A DNA stretch of 19,376 nucleotides from Sulfuricurvum sp. (lineage in GTDB: Bacteria; Campylobacterota; Campylobacteria; Campylobacterales; Sulfurimonadaceae): NCBI GenBank assembly GCA_024635855.1, contig JAGXHZ010000159.1, positions 1-19,376 of the forward strand, written 5' to 3'. The notes beneath the pieces are model-generated. The model ran no database searches. It saw only the letters and a program-made list of their open reading frames with translations, and was not told the origin of the DNA. The translations under genes were made by a program, and so were the position numbers. Of this stretch, positions 7,669-15,614 are shown in pieces (the first letter of the stretch is position 1; the number at the start of each line of letters is the position of its first letter).

Positions 7669-8264
7669 GAGCGTTTTAGCACTTTTTTAGTGGTTTTTGC
7701 GATAAGAGGCTGCTTGGCTAATCGTTCTTGCTCGATTAGCAAGGTGAGATATTCGTGCTCCACACGCGTTTCAAATAATCCGCGATCGTTCGCGACATAA
7801 TCGTAAATCCATCGTTTTGTGAGTATTCGAATAACGTCAATGTCCAGTGAATCGAGAAGCGGTTCGGCGGAGTCAGAATGTTTGATCGAGGTAAAACGGA
7901 CATTTTCAAATCGCTCGGCAGCACTGCTTTCACTGTTTTTGATTTCCGTGATGTTTCGACGCAAATCATACATGAGTGCATACAGTTTTTGCGTTCGTTC
8001 ATGCGCTTGCATCTCCAAAGGAGAGAGCTGCTCTTCATACAGTTCGTGAGCGATAAGAGAAATTTTTTCAATTCCCGTTTTATACGCAAAATCACGACTG
8101 GAAAGACGACGTAAAAACTCACTGTAACGAGCCGTGCTGATGGGACGGATGAGCTCATCGATATGAGAGCGCAAGAACACGTCTTCATCTATTTTAAAAT
8201 AGTTCATCAAAGAGGTGACAAACTGGGTGCGAATCTGATCATCGGTTGGGGTGAATGGTTGCAT
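7665..8264 (-). CDS. Unrecognised cytoplasmic helical protein, coupled to the winged-helix gene
   Basis: The 199-residue product is soluble, charged and mostly helical, with no signal peptide and no motif I recognise. The first gene of a two-gene unit, its stop overlaps the next start (ATGA at 7665-7668), which suggests that the two products are made in equal amounts and may form a complex. An extended -10 box (TGTTATAAT on the minus strand) ends only about 6 bases before the ATG at 8264, and no ribosome binding site precedes the ATG. The mRNA may therefore be leaderless, or translation may start later, for example at the Met 20 codon (8207), which also lacks a ribosome binding site. Confidence 0.72.
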   Translation of the reverse strand: MQPFTPTDDQIRTQFVTSLMNYFKIDEDVFLRSHIDELIRPISTARYSEFLRRLSSRDFAYKTGIEKISLIAHELYEEQLSPLEMQAHERTQKLYALMYDLRRNITEIKNSESSAAERFENVRFTSIKHSDSAEPLLDSLDIDVIRILTKRWIYDYVANDRGLFETRVEHEYLTLLIEQERLAKQPLIAKTTKKVLKRS

Positions 8265-8270
8265 GCCGGA

Positions 8271-8279
8271 ATTATAACA
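8271..8279 (-). promoter_or_regulatory. Extended -10 promoter at the start codon of the 7665-8264 gene
   Basis: The minus strand reads TGTTATAAT, a perfect hexamer plus TGn extension. The hexamer occupies 8271-8276, so transcription should begin at about 8264-8265, the first base of the annotated ATG. Confidence 0.6.
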
Positions 8280-8297
8280 TCTTCCCCATATTTTCGC

Positions 8298-8303
8298 TAA
8301 AAT
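8298..8303 (+). promoter_or_regulatory. Candidate -10 box for the nuclease-like gene
   Basis: TAAAAT preceded by a T-rich stretch (ATTTTCGC), about 50 bases before the TTG start at 8353. It lies back to back with the minus-strand promoter at 8271-8279. No -35 box is evident. Confidence 0.35.
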
Positions 8304-8352
8304 ACTGTGGGCATTAGAGAAATGTGCCTAGAAACGTCCAAAAAGGCTCTAT

Positions 8353-9468
8353 TTGTTAACCATTAATTCCAAGGTGATTCCCAATGGGGACGCTGATTTA
8401 GGCGATAATCTCCTCTATTACGACTACAATATCGCTCATTTGCTCTCGCTCCAAGCCAAAGGGCAGACGATGGAAGACGAATCATATGTCAGCGCTTTTC
8501 GTTCGTTTGAAGGAGAAGTGTATGAAAACTACATCTATGAAAAGCTTCTCCGTTACGCGGCAAATGAACCTGAAATCAAAAGTTTCATCATTAAAGGACC
8601 GCATAAGAATCGTACTCATGCACAGAGTGATGCCCTCTCTGTGAGCTGGAAAGGGCAGATTATTTACCGTGCACGCCATAAGGAAATCGGAGAATTTGAC
8701 GGGCTTCTTTTTACCGACAAAGAACTCTATTTTATGGAAATGACGTTGGTGAAATCGGCAACGAGTCTTAAAAAGCGGCTTCGTAAGAAACGGGCACTTT
8801 TGGAAGTTTTATTTCCTCGCTATAACGTCAGAGCGGTTTTGGTTCTAAACGAAGGTGCGACGGGGACAACCGATTTGCCCCCCTATGCCAGTGTATGGTT
8901 TACCGAAGCGTACAGCGCACAGCATCTATTGGAAAGCCTCAGCACAAATGCTCCAAAAGCACCGATGGTACGTATTGAGAGTGATAAGATTGCCCATGCG
9001 GAAGAGATTAAAATTTCCTCGTTTAAATACTATGCGACGTTATCATGGATGTTGCGCTCTCTTCGTGGAGGAAAACCGATTGATTGGGATTTTTTCCGAA
9101 AAAGTGCGACCCAGCGTTATCACGATATTTACACCAAAGTCTATATTGGATATGTAAGCATAGAGGACTTTAGCACTATTGTACCAAGCGCGCAGTTTGA
9201 GAATTCTCAGGCTAAGCGGGCGGTTGTTGCCATCGAAAAAGATCATACGGGCGGTTATTTTCTCACTTATTTTGTCCGACATTCGGGTAAAAAACTTGAT
9301 AATATCATAGTAACTTCGGGTATTGCCAAAGTAGCGAAAAAAGATCCATTAGGCATTACCCTCACCGAGATGAACCATTTGGACAAGATGATGGATGAAA
9401 GTTTTGTCCTAACGCTCGAACAGCACGGAGAGATCGAAAAAATGTTGAAGACGATTACGCATAAATAA
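8353..9468 (+). CDS. PD-(D/E)XK nuclease-like protein of unknown function
   Basis: The 371-residue protein appears soluble. An in-frame stop at 8329-8331 and AAAAGG 6 bases upstream support a TTG start at 8353; a GTG at 8374 is an alternative. Residues 50-170 resemble the PD-(D/E)XK restriction-endonuclease fold. An acidic helix (FEGEVYENYIYEKL, with Glu54) is followed by strands carrying EFDGLLF (Asp116) and ELYFMEMTL (Glu129), then a basic helix (SLKKRLRKKRALLEVLF) and a strand RAVLVLN. In active members the last motif is ExK. Here it reads E-M-T with Lys134 nearby, so the enzyme may be degenerate or use a displaced lysine. The remaining 200 residues are unassigned. It lies between divergent and convergent genes, so it is transcribed alone. 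No partner methylase or other defence gene is adjacent. Confidence 0.7.
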   Translation: MLTINSKVIPNGDADLGDNLLYYDYNIAHLLSLQAKGQTMEDESYVSAFRSFEGEVYENYIYEKLLRYAANEPEIKSFIIKGPHKNRTHAQSDALSVSWKGQIIYRARHKEIGEFDGLLFTDKELYFMEMTLVKSATSLKKRLRKKRALLEVLFPRYNVRAVLVLNEGATGTTDLPPYASVWFTEAYSAQHLLESLSTNAPKAPMVRIESDKIAHAEEIKISSFKYYATLSWMLRSLRGGKPIDWDFFRKSATQRYHDIYTKVYIGYVSIEDFSTIVPSAQFENSQAKRAVVAIEKDHTGGYFLTYFVRHSGKKLDNIIVTSGIAKVAKKDPLGITLTEMNHLDKMMDESFVLTLEQHGEIEKMLKTITHK

Positions 9469-9474
9469 AACGAT

Positions 9475-11745
9475 TTACTGAAGCGGCTCTGGCTTGCCGG
9501 TATAATATCCTTGGGAATAATCGACTCCAATCTCTTTGATCGTAGTGTATATCGTCTCATCACTGACAAACTCGGCAATGGTTTTCGCCCCAATTTTTTG
9601 CGCAAAATCGACAATCGTTTCAACGATGATACGGTGCCGTGGATTATCTGTGATTTCCCGAATCAGTGAACCGTCGACTTTAATGTAATCCACATCGAGC
9701 TTGAGTATATGCTCAAAATTGGAATACCCTGTCCCGAAATCATCGATGGCGATTTTGGCTCCAAGTGATTTGACTTTACTGATAAATTGAGCCACTTCTT
9801 GATAGTTTTCAATTCCATCCGATTCTAGAATTTCAAAAACGATTCTCGATGCCGTCCCTGTTTGTGTAATGGTAGTAATAATCTCTTGCAGCGTAGAAGA
9901 ATCATGAATATCATACATCGATATATTAACCGAAAACTCTTCACTGCGGTTGCTGAAGAGATGGCACGCTTGACGGATGACCTCTTTGGTAATGCGGGGA
10001 TAAAGTTTTGTTTTTTTGGCAATCGGCAGAAATTGCAGCGGCATAATAAGCGTCCCCTCTTCATCGATCATTCGCACTAGCGTCTCATACTTCTCAATCT
10101 TCCCTGTCGAAATCGTAACGATCGGCTGATAATGGCAGAGGATACGTCCTCCTGCTAATGCTTTGCGGATGGTGCTTGCCATGGCGATATTGCTATGGTA
10201 TTGTTTTTCTACATTTTCAGATTCTTCGTAAAAAGCGATCGGAATTTTTTGCTCTTTAGCCCTATGCAATGCGATGTCGGCGCGGGTAAGAAGTTTATGC
10301 GTACCCAGTGCCGCTCCGGTACTCATATGAACATCGAGTGTTTCATTTTCGACAAGAAAGCGTTCTTCATCCAGTGCAGACATGAGTGCGGTAATGCGAC
10401 TGTATAGTTTGCTTTGCGTCATCGTTTCATAAGATAAAATGGCAAACTCATCCCCTCCGATTCTGTAGGGGGAAAAGCCCATTGTTTTAAACCATTCACC
10501 CACGCTACAGAGTAACGTATCACCCGCCACGATACCGAAAAAATCGTTGATCTCTTTGAAATTGTCAATGTTAAAGATTGCACATCCGTTGGGTTGATGC
10601 TGTTCTAAATCCAGCAAGAGCTTTTGACGGTTGGGTAATCCCGTGAGAGAATCAAACGTTGCAAGGTGCTGGATGCGCTCGTTGGAATATTTTTGCTCGG
10701 TGATGTCTCGTGCAAAGACGGCAACAGATTCTACTTGATTATTTTTATCGAAGACAGGATAATAATTGACGGAAAAAAACATCGCCTCTCGGCTGTCTTC
10801 AACGTTTATTCCGATACCGGTAGTAAATATTTGTTCTATTTTGATACGTCGTTGTTTCGCTACTTCTGAAGGGAAAAAATCATAGATGCATTTTCCGATC
10901 ATTTCTGAGGGCGCTTTCCCCAGTCTATGGGCAGCCGTACTGTTGATTGTCAGGACGGTACCTTGTTTATCAATCAAACAGATACTTTCTTGTGCGGCAT
11001 TAAGGATAGCTTGAAGCTCAATATTGCGCTGCTTGAGGTTTTTTTCTCCTTCTTCGACTTCTTGCCCGAGAGCGCCATTTTTTTCCAATAAACGGCTATT
11101 GAGTTGCCGTAACCGCCATGTGAGTAGAGGGAAAATGAGGGCGATGACGATAAAAAGCCGAATCAAAAGGCTGAGAGCCTCTTTGTTGAGCAGTTTCTTG
11201 ATGGTATCGATTTTAATATCTGCTGCGACAACATACTCATGACCGCCGGGAGTTTTAATGGGGAGAAAAACGCTTCGAAAAGTACCCCATTTATCCGTAT
11301 ATTCGGCAAAAGCTGTTTGATGGGTTTGAAAGACGTTTATCAATGCATCGTCGGCATCATCATAGCTGTCAAAATAACGGGTTAAATTGATCCCGGTTTT
11401 GCGTTCTTCATCGGTAGCACTTGACGCGGTAAAATAAATTTTGTCGTTTCTTTGGATCATCATATAGACATAAACCACCTTCTGGCTTTTAGCGAATTGA
11501 CTTAAGCGGTCGAGATGGTCTTCGTATTCAGTGCCGGAAACAGCAGCACGATTAAGTGCGCGGTCATAAAAATCGGATGGGAGCATTAACGTAGCCCCTT
11601 TGGCAGACGCAAGAAGTTTTTCATCGATCTGCTGATAGAGCTTTATCTTATTTTGTTGATATTCATAGTAACTAAAGAGAGTGACCGCGAGCGTGAAAAG
11701 AATAAAAGCAGCGATAAGAAACATAGTATTTGATTTGAATTTCAT
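9475..11745 (-). CDS. Membrane sensor with PAS, GGDEF and EAL domains (dual c-di-GMP enzyme)
   Basis: The 756-residue protein has transmembrane helices at about 8-27 and 188-209. These enclose a periplasmic sensor domain of about 160 residues, probably Cache-like. A coiled linker leads to a PAS domain (about 245-360, ending in the typical ARDITEQK). The GGDEF domain carries GGDEF at 430-434, and DNFKEIND is intact. No RxxD I-site precedes it. The EAL domain begins with ETL (554-556) in place of EAL. It keeps the catalytic Glu plus the other expected residues: VNIS, EILESD, IDDFGTGYSN, IKVDG, AEFV and SQGYYTG. Both synthesis and breakdown of c-di-GMP are thus possible; in such hybrids one activity often dominates. 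It ends 6 bases from the convergent nuclease-like gene, leaving no room for a terminator. Confidence 0.93.
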   Translation of the reverse strand: MKFKSNTMFLIAAFILFTLAVTLFSYYEYQQNKIKLYQQIDEKLLASAKGATLMLPSDFYDRALNRAAVSGTEYEDHLDRLSQFAKSQKVVYVYMMIQRNDKIYFTASSATDEERKTGINLTRYFDSYDDADDALINVFQTHQTAFAEYTDKWGTFRSVFLPIKTPGGHEYVVAADIKIDTIKKLLNKEALSLLIRLFIVIALIFPLLTWRLRQLNSRLLEKNGALGQEVEEGEKNLKQRNIELQAILNAAQESICLIDKQGTVLTINSTAAHRLGKAPSEMIGKCIYDFFPSEVAKQRRIKIEQIFTTGIGINVEDSREAMFFSVNYYPVFDKNNQVESVAVFARDITEQKYSNERIQHLATFDSLTGLPNRQKLLLDLEQHQPNGCAIFNIDNFKEINDFFGIVAGDTLLCSVGEWFKTMGFSPYRIGGDEFAILSYETMTQSKLYSRITALMSALDEERFLVENETLDVHMSTGAALGTHKLLTRADIALHRAKEQKIPIAFYEESENVEKQYHSNIAMASTIRKALAGGRILCHYQPIVTISTGKIEKYETLVRMIDEEGTLIMPLQFLPIAKKTKLYPRITKEVIRQACHLFSNRSEEFSVNISMYDIHDSSTLQEIITTITQTGTASRIVFEILESDGIENYQEVAQFISKVKSLGAKIAIDDFGTGYSNFEHILKLDVDYIKVDGSLIREITDNPRHRIIVETIVDFAQKIGAKTIAEFVSDETIYTTIKEIGVDYSQGYYTGKPEPLQ

Positions 11746-11786
11746 CTGTACCTGATTATTGAGTTTAAATATCGCAAAGAGATTTT

Positions 11787-11792
11787 ATTGTA
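11787..11792 (-). promoter_or_regulatory. Candidate -10 box of the PAS-GGDEF-EAL gene
   Basis: The minus strand reads TACAAT about 42 bases before the ATG at 11745. A short AGG ribosome binding site lies 6 bases before that ATG. No -35 box is recognised. Confidence 0.35.
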
Positions 11793-11825
11793 TCTTCTTA
11801 ATCTTTAGATAGTTGTTAATATGCC

Positions 11826-11835
11826 GTGAATTCAC
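11826..11835. promoter_or_regulatory. 10-bp perfect palindrome in the divergent intergenic region
   Basis: GTGAATTCAC lies in the 189-base gap between the divergent PAS-GGDEF-EAL gene and the six-gene operon. A dimeric regulator could bind here, but a palindrome this short may be chance. Confidence 0.25.
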
Positions 11836-11888
11836 CTTTCATCAAAAATTCATAAACCCTTAGTATTCTTACGTATAAAAAAACTATT

Positions 11889-11904
11889 TACCCTTGTTAG
11901 GGTA
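11889..11904 (+). promoter_or_regulatory. Inverted repeat just upstream of the six-gene operon
   Basis: TACCCT-TGTT-AGGGTA has 6-bp arms and a 4-base loop. It overlaps a -10-like TACACT (11903-11908), 30 to 46 bases before the first ATG at 11935. It could be an operator or an mRNA 5' hairpin. Confidence 0.35.
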
Positions 11905-11934
11905 CACTTTGGATGAATTAACGAAAGGATTGTT

Positions 11935-12393
11935 ATGAAAAAAGTTATAGTATTCGCCCTTTTGGCAATAAGCCTTTTTGGAGCGCCGTATAAAACAGGA
12001 CAGTCGGTTATGCCCTTGGATTTGGAAGATCAGTTTGGTAAACGTACCACACTTAAAGCGATGCCAAAGACGTTGATTATGGCATTTGAAAAGGGGACAG
12101 GTGCGACGGTCAATGAGTATTTGACAACGCAAGACAAGGGCTATTTAAAAAAGAATAATGCCGCATTTGTTGCCGATATTAGTCAAATGCCCAATTTTAT
12201 TACGGAAACATTTGCGCTTCCAAAAATGAGAAAATACGCCCATACGGTTTTGCTGATTCGTGATGAAGAACAAGGATTGAAATTTCCTGCTCAAGAAGAA
12301 AAAATTACCGTGATGAAATTTCGAGGCAACTTCCTTATCCGAATTGAATTTGTTTCCACCGCAACAGAACTAAAACAGGCAATTGCTCAGTGA
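11935..12393 (+). CDS. Exported thioredoxin-fold-like protein without cysteines (YtfJ-like)
   Basis: The 152-residue protein begins with a signal peptide (MKKVIVFALLAISLFGAP) and would be periplasmic. The mature part starts with the pattern of a thioredoxin/peroxiredoxin-type fold (LEDQFGKRTTLKAMPKTLIMAFEKGTG), like the YtfJ family. It contains no cysteine at all, so it cannot be a thiol oxidoreductase. The end, VMKFRGNFLIRIEFVSTATEL, also fits the last strands and helix of that fold. The fold call comes from the pattern only. A good ribosome binding site (GAAAGGA, 11923-11929) precedes the ATG. It is the first gene of a six-gene operon; its stop overlaps the GTG start of the permease gene (GTGA). 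Confidence 0.7.
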   Translation: MKKVIVFALLAISLFGAPYKTGQSVMPLDLEDQFGKRTTLKAMPKTLIMAFEKGTGATVNEYLTTQDKGYLKKNNAAFVADISQMPNFITETFALPKMRKYAHTVLLIRDEEQGLKFPAQEEKITVMKFRGNFLIRIEFVSTATELKQAIAQ

Positions 12394-13469
12394 TAACCCC
12401 GATTAAAGCGCTTCGGAAAAATCGCTTTAAGACAGCGCTCATTTTTATGAGCATGAGTGTCTCTATTGCGGCTATTTTTCTCATTAGCGCGATATCGGGT
12501 GGCGTCGTGAGTATGTACTCTGCGATGCTCAAAACGGATGGGGATATTATCGTCACGCAAAAAGGGATCGCCGATACTTTTTTCAGTGATATTAACCGTT
12601 CCATAGTAGATGAGATTGCCAAAATGGAGGGAGTGCGTGAGGCAGGTGCCTTGATTTTAGGAGCTGCACCTGTCGAGCCTCTTCCTATCGTGGGGATTTA
12701 TGGGGTGAGCGAGAACCGTTTTAAAAGTTATACTTTATTGCAAGGTTCTACGCCAAAAAATGGTGAAGTCATACTGGGCTCTAAGATCTATGAAACTCTC
12801 AAACATCCCAAAACAATCATCCTTTCCAAGCAAAAATTCACCGTAAGCGGTGTGTTTAAAAGCCGTATCGGGTTTGAAGATGGCGGGGTGGTGATGGGAT
12901 TAGAGGATGGCGGAAAATTATTCCATAAAAGTGCATCGATTTTTTTGGTAAGTTTGGATGATTTGGCTCAAAGCGATCCCCTTGTTGAAAAAATAAACGG
13001 GCTCAATCCCGACATAGAAGCCAAAACCACGGATAGTTTTATTGATTCCTATAATCAGTTCAAAATCATAAAAACCAGTTCGGATGTGATTGGAGCGATG
13101 GCATTTTTGATGGGAATTTTGGGAATTGTGAGCATGATGAGTATGGTGGTCAATGATCGTAAAACCGAGTTTGGAATTATGCGTTCCATCGGACTCTCTT
13201 CGTGGGTGATTATCAAAAAGCTTTTGGCGGAAACCTTGATTATTGCCCTTTTCTCTTTTGCGGTTGCTCTTGGAGTGTCGCTTGGGGTGTTGGAACTGAT
13301 TGAACACGCGGATAAGTTTCAAGGCTATATCAATGGAGAAATTACCTTCTCTCTTGCCCTTAAGGTTTTTATCGTCTCGATTATTATGGCGATGTTGGGG
13401 ACGTTGCTTCCTGCTATTTATGCGGCTCGTATTGATCCGATGACCCTGATACAAAGAGGTGGTTCATGA
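12390..13469 (+). CDS. FtsX/MacB-type ABC transporter permease
   Basis: This 359-residue protein follows the MacB/LolC layout. A first membrane helix (about 17-37) is followed by a large periplasmic domain (about 40-225) and three C-terminal helices (about 233-255, 275-300, 325-348). The FtsX-domain signature is seen in NDRKTEFGIMRSIGLSSWVI and in the terminal AARIDPMTLIQRGG. Such permeases move lipoproteins, peptides or drugs by mechanotransmission rather than through a classic channel. The start is GTG at 12390, overlapping the preceding stop. Its end overlaps the ATPase gene by 4 bases. No MacA-type membrane-fusion protein is encoded nearby, so the periplasmic partner is unknown; the preceding gene is a candidate. 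Confidence 0.9.
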   Translation: MITPIKALRKNRFKTALIFMSMSVSIAAIFLISAISGGVVSMYSAMLKTDGDIIVTQKGIADTFFSDINRSIVDEIAKMEGVREAGALILGAAPVEPLPIVGIYGVSENRFKSYTLLQGSTPKNGEVILGSKIYETLKHPKTIILSKQKFTVSGVFKSRIGFEDGGVVMGLEDGGKLFHKSASIFLVSLDDLAQSDPLVEKINGLNPDIEAKTTDSFIDSYNQFKIIKTSSDVIGAMAFLMGILGIVSMMSMVVNDRKTEFGIMRSIGLSSWVIIKKLLAETLIIALFSFAVALGVSLGVLELIEHADKFQGYINGEITFSLALKVFIVSIIMAMLGTLLPAIYAARIDPMTLIQRGGS

Positions 13470-14101
13470 GAATCCAAGCTAAAAATATAGAGCACTATTA
13501 TGGGATTGAACACGTTTTGAGTGGCGTTGATATTGAAATAAAAGCAGGGAGTTTTACGGCGATTATCGGAGAGAGTGGAAGTGGAAAAACAACGCTCTTA
13601 TCGATTCTTTCCACCCTCCTTAATCCCACGAGCGGTGCCGTGACATTTGATGAAAAAGCCATCAGTGAGGTAGGAAATATTAATGTGTTTAGACGGCACA
13701 ACATCGGATTTGTATTTCAGTTTCACTATCTTATCTCCTATTTAACGTTGCGTGAAAACATTGCCCTTTCTGCTTTGGATGAGGAGAGAGTTGAACCGCT
13801 CATGGAAAGTTTGGGTATTGGGCGATTAGCCGCTCGTTACAGCGATGAGGTTTCAGGGGGTGAGCGCCAGCGCGCTGCCATCGCACGAGCCTTGGTAAAT
13901 CGCCCCGCAGTGGTGTTCGCCGATGAACCAACGGGTAATCTGGACACGAAAAATGCGTTGGGTGTGTATGAATTGTTCAAACGTTTTTCGCAAGAGGGGA
14001 CAGGATTTGTGGTTGCTTCCCATGATAAAAAAATAGCGGAGTATGCCGATACAATTATTGAGATGGAGGATGGAAAAATTGTCAAAATTCTTAAACGATA
14101 A
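13466..14101 (+). CDS. ABC transporter ATPase, LolD/MacB type
   Basis: The 211-residue ATPase has all family motifs: Walker A GESGSGKT (35-42), Q-loop Gln85, signature VSGGERQR (129-136), Walker B VVFADE (149-154) followed by PTGNLD, and the H-loop His186 in SHDK. PTGNLD is typical of LolD/MacB/FtsE ATPases, which pair with FtsX-type permeases like the one upstream. ATG at 13466 overlaps the permease stop (ATGA). Two copies of the ATPase and two of the permease would form the complex at the inner membrane. Its 3' end overlaps the next reading frame by about 30 bases, so the following gene is translationally coupled. Confidence 0.93.
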   Translation: MRIQAKNIEHYYGIEHVLSGVDIEIKAGSFTAIIGESGSGKTTLLSILSTLLNPTSGAVTFDEKAISEVGNINVFRRHNIGFVFQFHYLISYLTLRENIALSALDEERVEPLMESLGIGRLAARYSDEVSGGERQRAAIARALVNRPAVVFADEPTGNLDTKNALGVYELFKRFSQEGTGFVVASHDKKIAEYADTIIEMEDGKIVKILKR

Positions 14102-15614
14102 TCTCCCTCTTCTTTTATTTTGGCTCTTTTTAGGACTCTTTGCGGGACTAGTGTATGCAGTGGAGATGTTAGGACTGGATGGTTCCATGACCCTGCTCTC
14201 CCCTGAGCGTGCTAGGTCTCTCCATATTTCACATATGTTGTATGGTTTTTTCCCACTCATCCTCTCCTTGTTGCCTTTTGCACTGTTTGAGAAAGAGGGT
14301 GTTTTGAGTCAAAACGGTTTGAAACATTTAGGGCGATACTTCGTCGTTTGGAACGTTTTTTTACTCTTTATGAGTATGGCAATCCTTTTTGGAAACATTC
14401 GAGGATTGCCGTTTTACGATTTTCCGTATCAGCTGAACTTTCTCCTAGCCTTTAGCGGGCTGTTTTATCTTTTGGCACTTTTGGATGCGCTGAAGCGTTA
14501 TGAAAAACGTCCGTTGTGGGTGAATGTATCGCTTTTAGCGGTCATCGCTGCCCCCATTGCATTGGTGGTTTTGATGAATCCCCAATACGGTCAGGTAGAA
14601 AAAACTCTCGTAGGACCTCACGGGGACAATACGCTGGGAATGAGTTTCGCACTTATTCCGATTTATTATCTGCTCATCAAGCTTTCCGCTCCTAAAGCAT
14701 TTATCCCCCGTTTGCATTGCCTGTGGATACTTCCATTGGTGGGATATGTTACTTCGCTGATAATTCGTAATTTTTTCCACACGTTGAGCTACAACGAAGA
14801 GTGGTTTTTTCAGTATTTGACGTTGCTGTATCTACCATTGCTGTGGATTTGGCTTCGTGATGCGGGGGTGCGTTTTAAAACAAATCCGTATTTGATTCTC
14901 TCAATCGCGGCGTTTGTTTTTGTCGATGTGGAGGGCAATATCCTTTTTATCCCTGAGCTTCGAGCGTTAATTCACCGCAACGATTTGGTAGTGGGACATG
15001 CCCATATCGCGATGGGGTTGGGAGTGGCGTTTATGGCTCTCTCTATCGCCTACCATCTGTTACCCTCCCTTTTCAAGCGTGTTTACGCAACCGCGTGGGC
15101 AGTGTTGATGAGCTTGATGGCGATAGTCCTTTCCCTCGCGGGGCTTATCGAAGCGGGATTGATTGACGGAAGTATTGAACCATTTTTGATTCTGCGGGCT
15201 ATTTTCGGGGTGTTGATTGTTATTTTGGTCGCAAAAATACTCTATGACCGATTGATTGTCCCTATCAATACTCCGTTAAAAATTTATCATTTAATAGGTT
15301 TTTTAGGGGATGCCTTGGGAGGGTTGGCTTTGCTGATTGCAGGGGGCTGGCTTTTTGGATTGCTTGGGTTTGCATTTACCGGAACGTATGAGTATGTCGT
15401 ATTTGCGTTTGTGATGGGGACTGGGATGATTCACTGGTTTGGACTGCACGGGGATGAAAATCGTCTTGCAAGCCTCAGCGCCATCATCCGCCTCCTTATC
15501 TCTTCGACATTTGCGGCATTGTATATGGCAGGAATTTTGGATGAGTTGGCATTGTTGATTGCCTTTTATGATGGAGTATATGCCATGATTTATTTTTTAG
15601 GTTTACGTAAATGA
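14070..15614 (+). CDS. Divergent CcoN-like heme-copper oxidase family membrane protein
   Basis: Translation from ATG 14070 gives 514 residues with about 12-14 membrane helices. A TTG at 14079, 9 bases after GGAGG (14065-14069), is an alternative start. The pattern matches cbb3 oxidase subunit I (CcoN). RSLHISHMLYGF (His52) corresponds to the low-spin heme ligand helix. VEGNILFIPELRALIHRNDLVVGHAHIAMG (split by family memory around EG and GHxH) carries His310 and His312, corresponding to the HxH of helix 10. The region after it, AYHLLPSLF, also matches. His184 may match the helix-6 copper ligand. The helix-7 copper ligands, an HH pair in CcoN, appear as Phe235-Phe236 followed by a lone His237. 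Heme binding therefore seems kept and the copper site lost or changed. About 100 extra C-terminal residues add further helices. Confidence 0.75.
   Translation: MEKLSKFLNDNLPLLLFWLFLGLFAGLVYAVEMLGLDGSMTLLSPERARSLHISHMLYGFFPLILSLLPFALFEKEGVLSQNGLKHLGRYFVVWNVFLLFMSMAILFGNIRGLPFYDFPYQLNFLLAFSGLFYLLALLDALKRYEKRPLWVNVSLLAVIAAPIALVVLMNPQYGQVEKTLVGPHGDNTLGMSFALIPIYYLLIKLSAPKAFIPRLHCLWILPLVGYVTSLIIRNFFHTLSYNEEWFFQYLTLLYLPLLWIWLRDAGVRFKTNPYLILSIAAFVFVDVEGNILFIPELRALIHRNDLVVGHAHIAMGLGVAFMALSIAYHLLPSLFKRVYATAWAVLMSLMAIVLSLAGLIEAGLIDGSIEPFLILRAIFGVLIVILVAKILYDRLIVPINTPLKIYHLIGFLGDALGGLALLIAGGWLFGLLGFAFTGTYEYVVFAFVMGTGMIHWFGLHGDENRLASLSAIIRLLISSTFAALYMAGILDELALLIAFYDGVYAMIYFLGLRK

Noticed and set aside
11935..12393. 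Thiol-disulfide oxidoreductase function for the thioredoxin-like protein
   Set aside because: The protein contains no cysteine.
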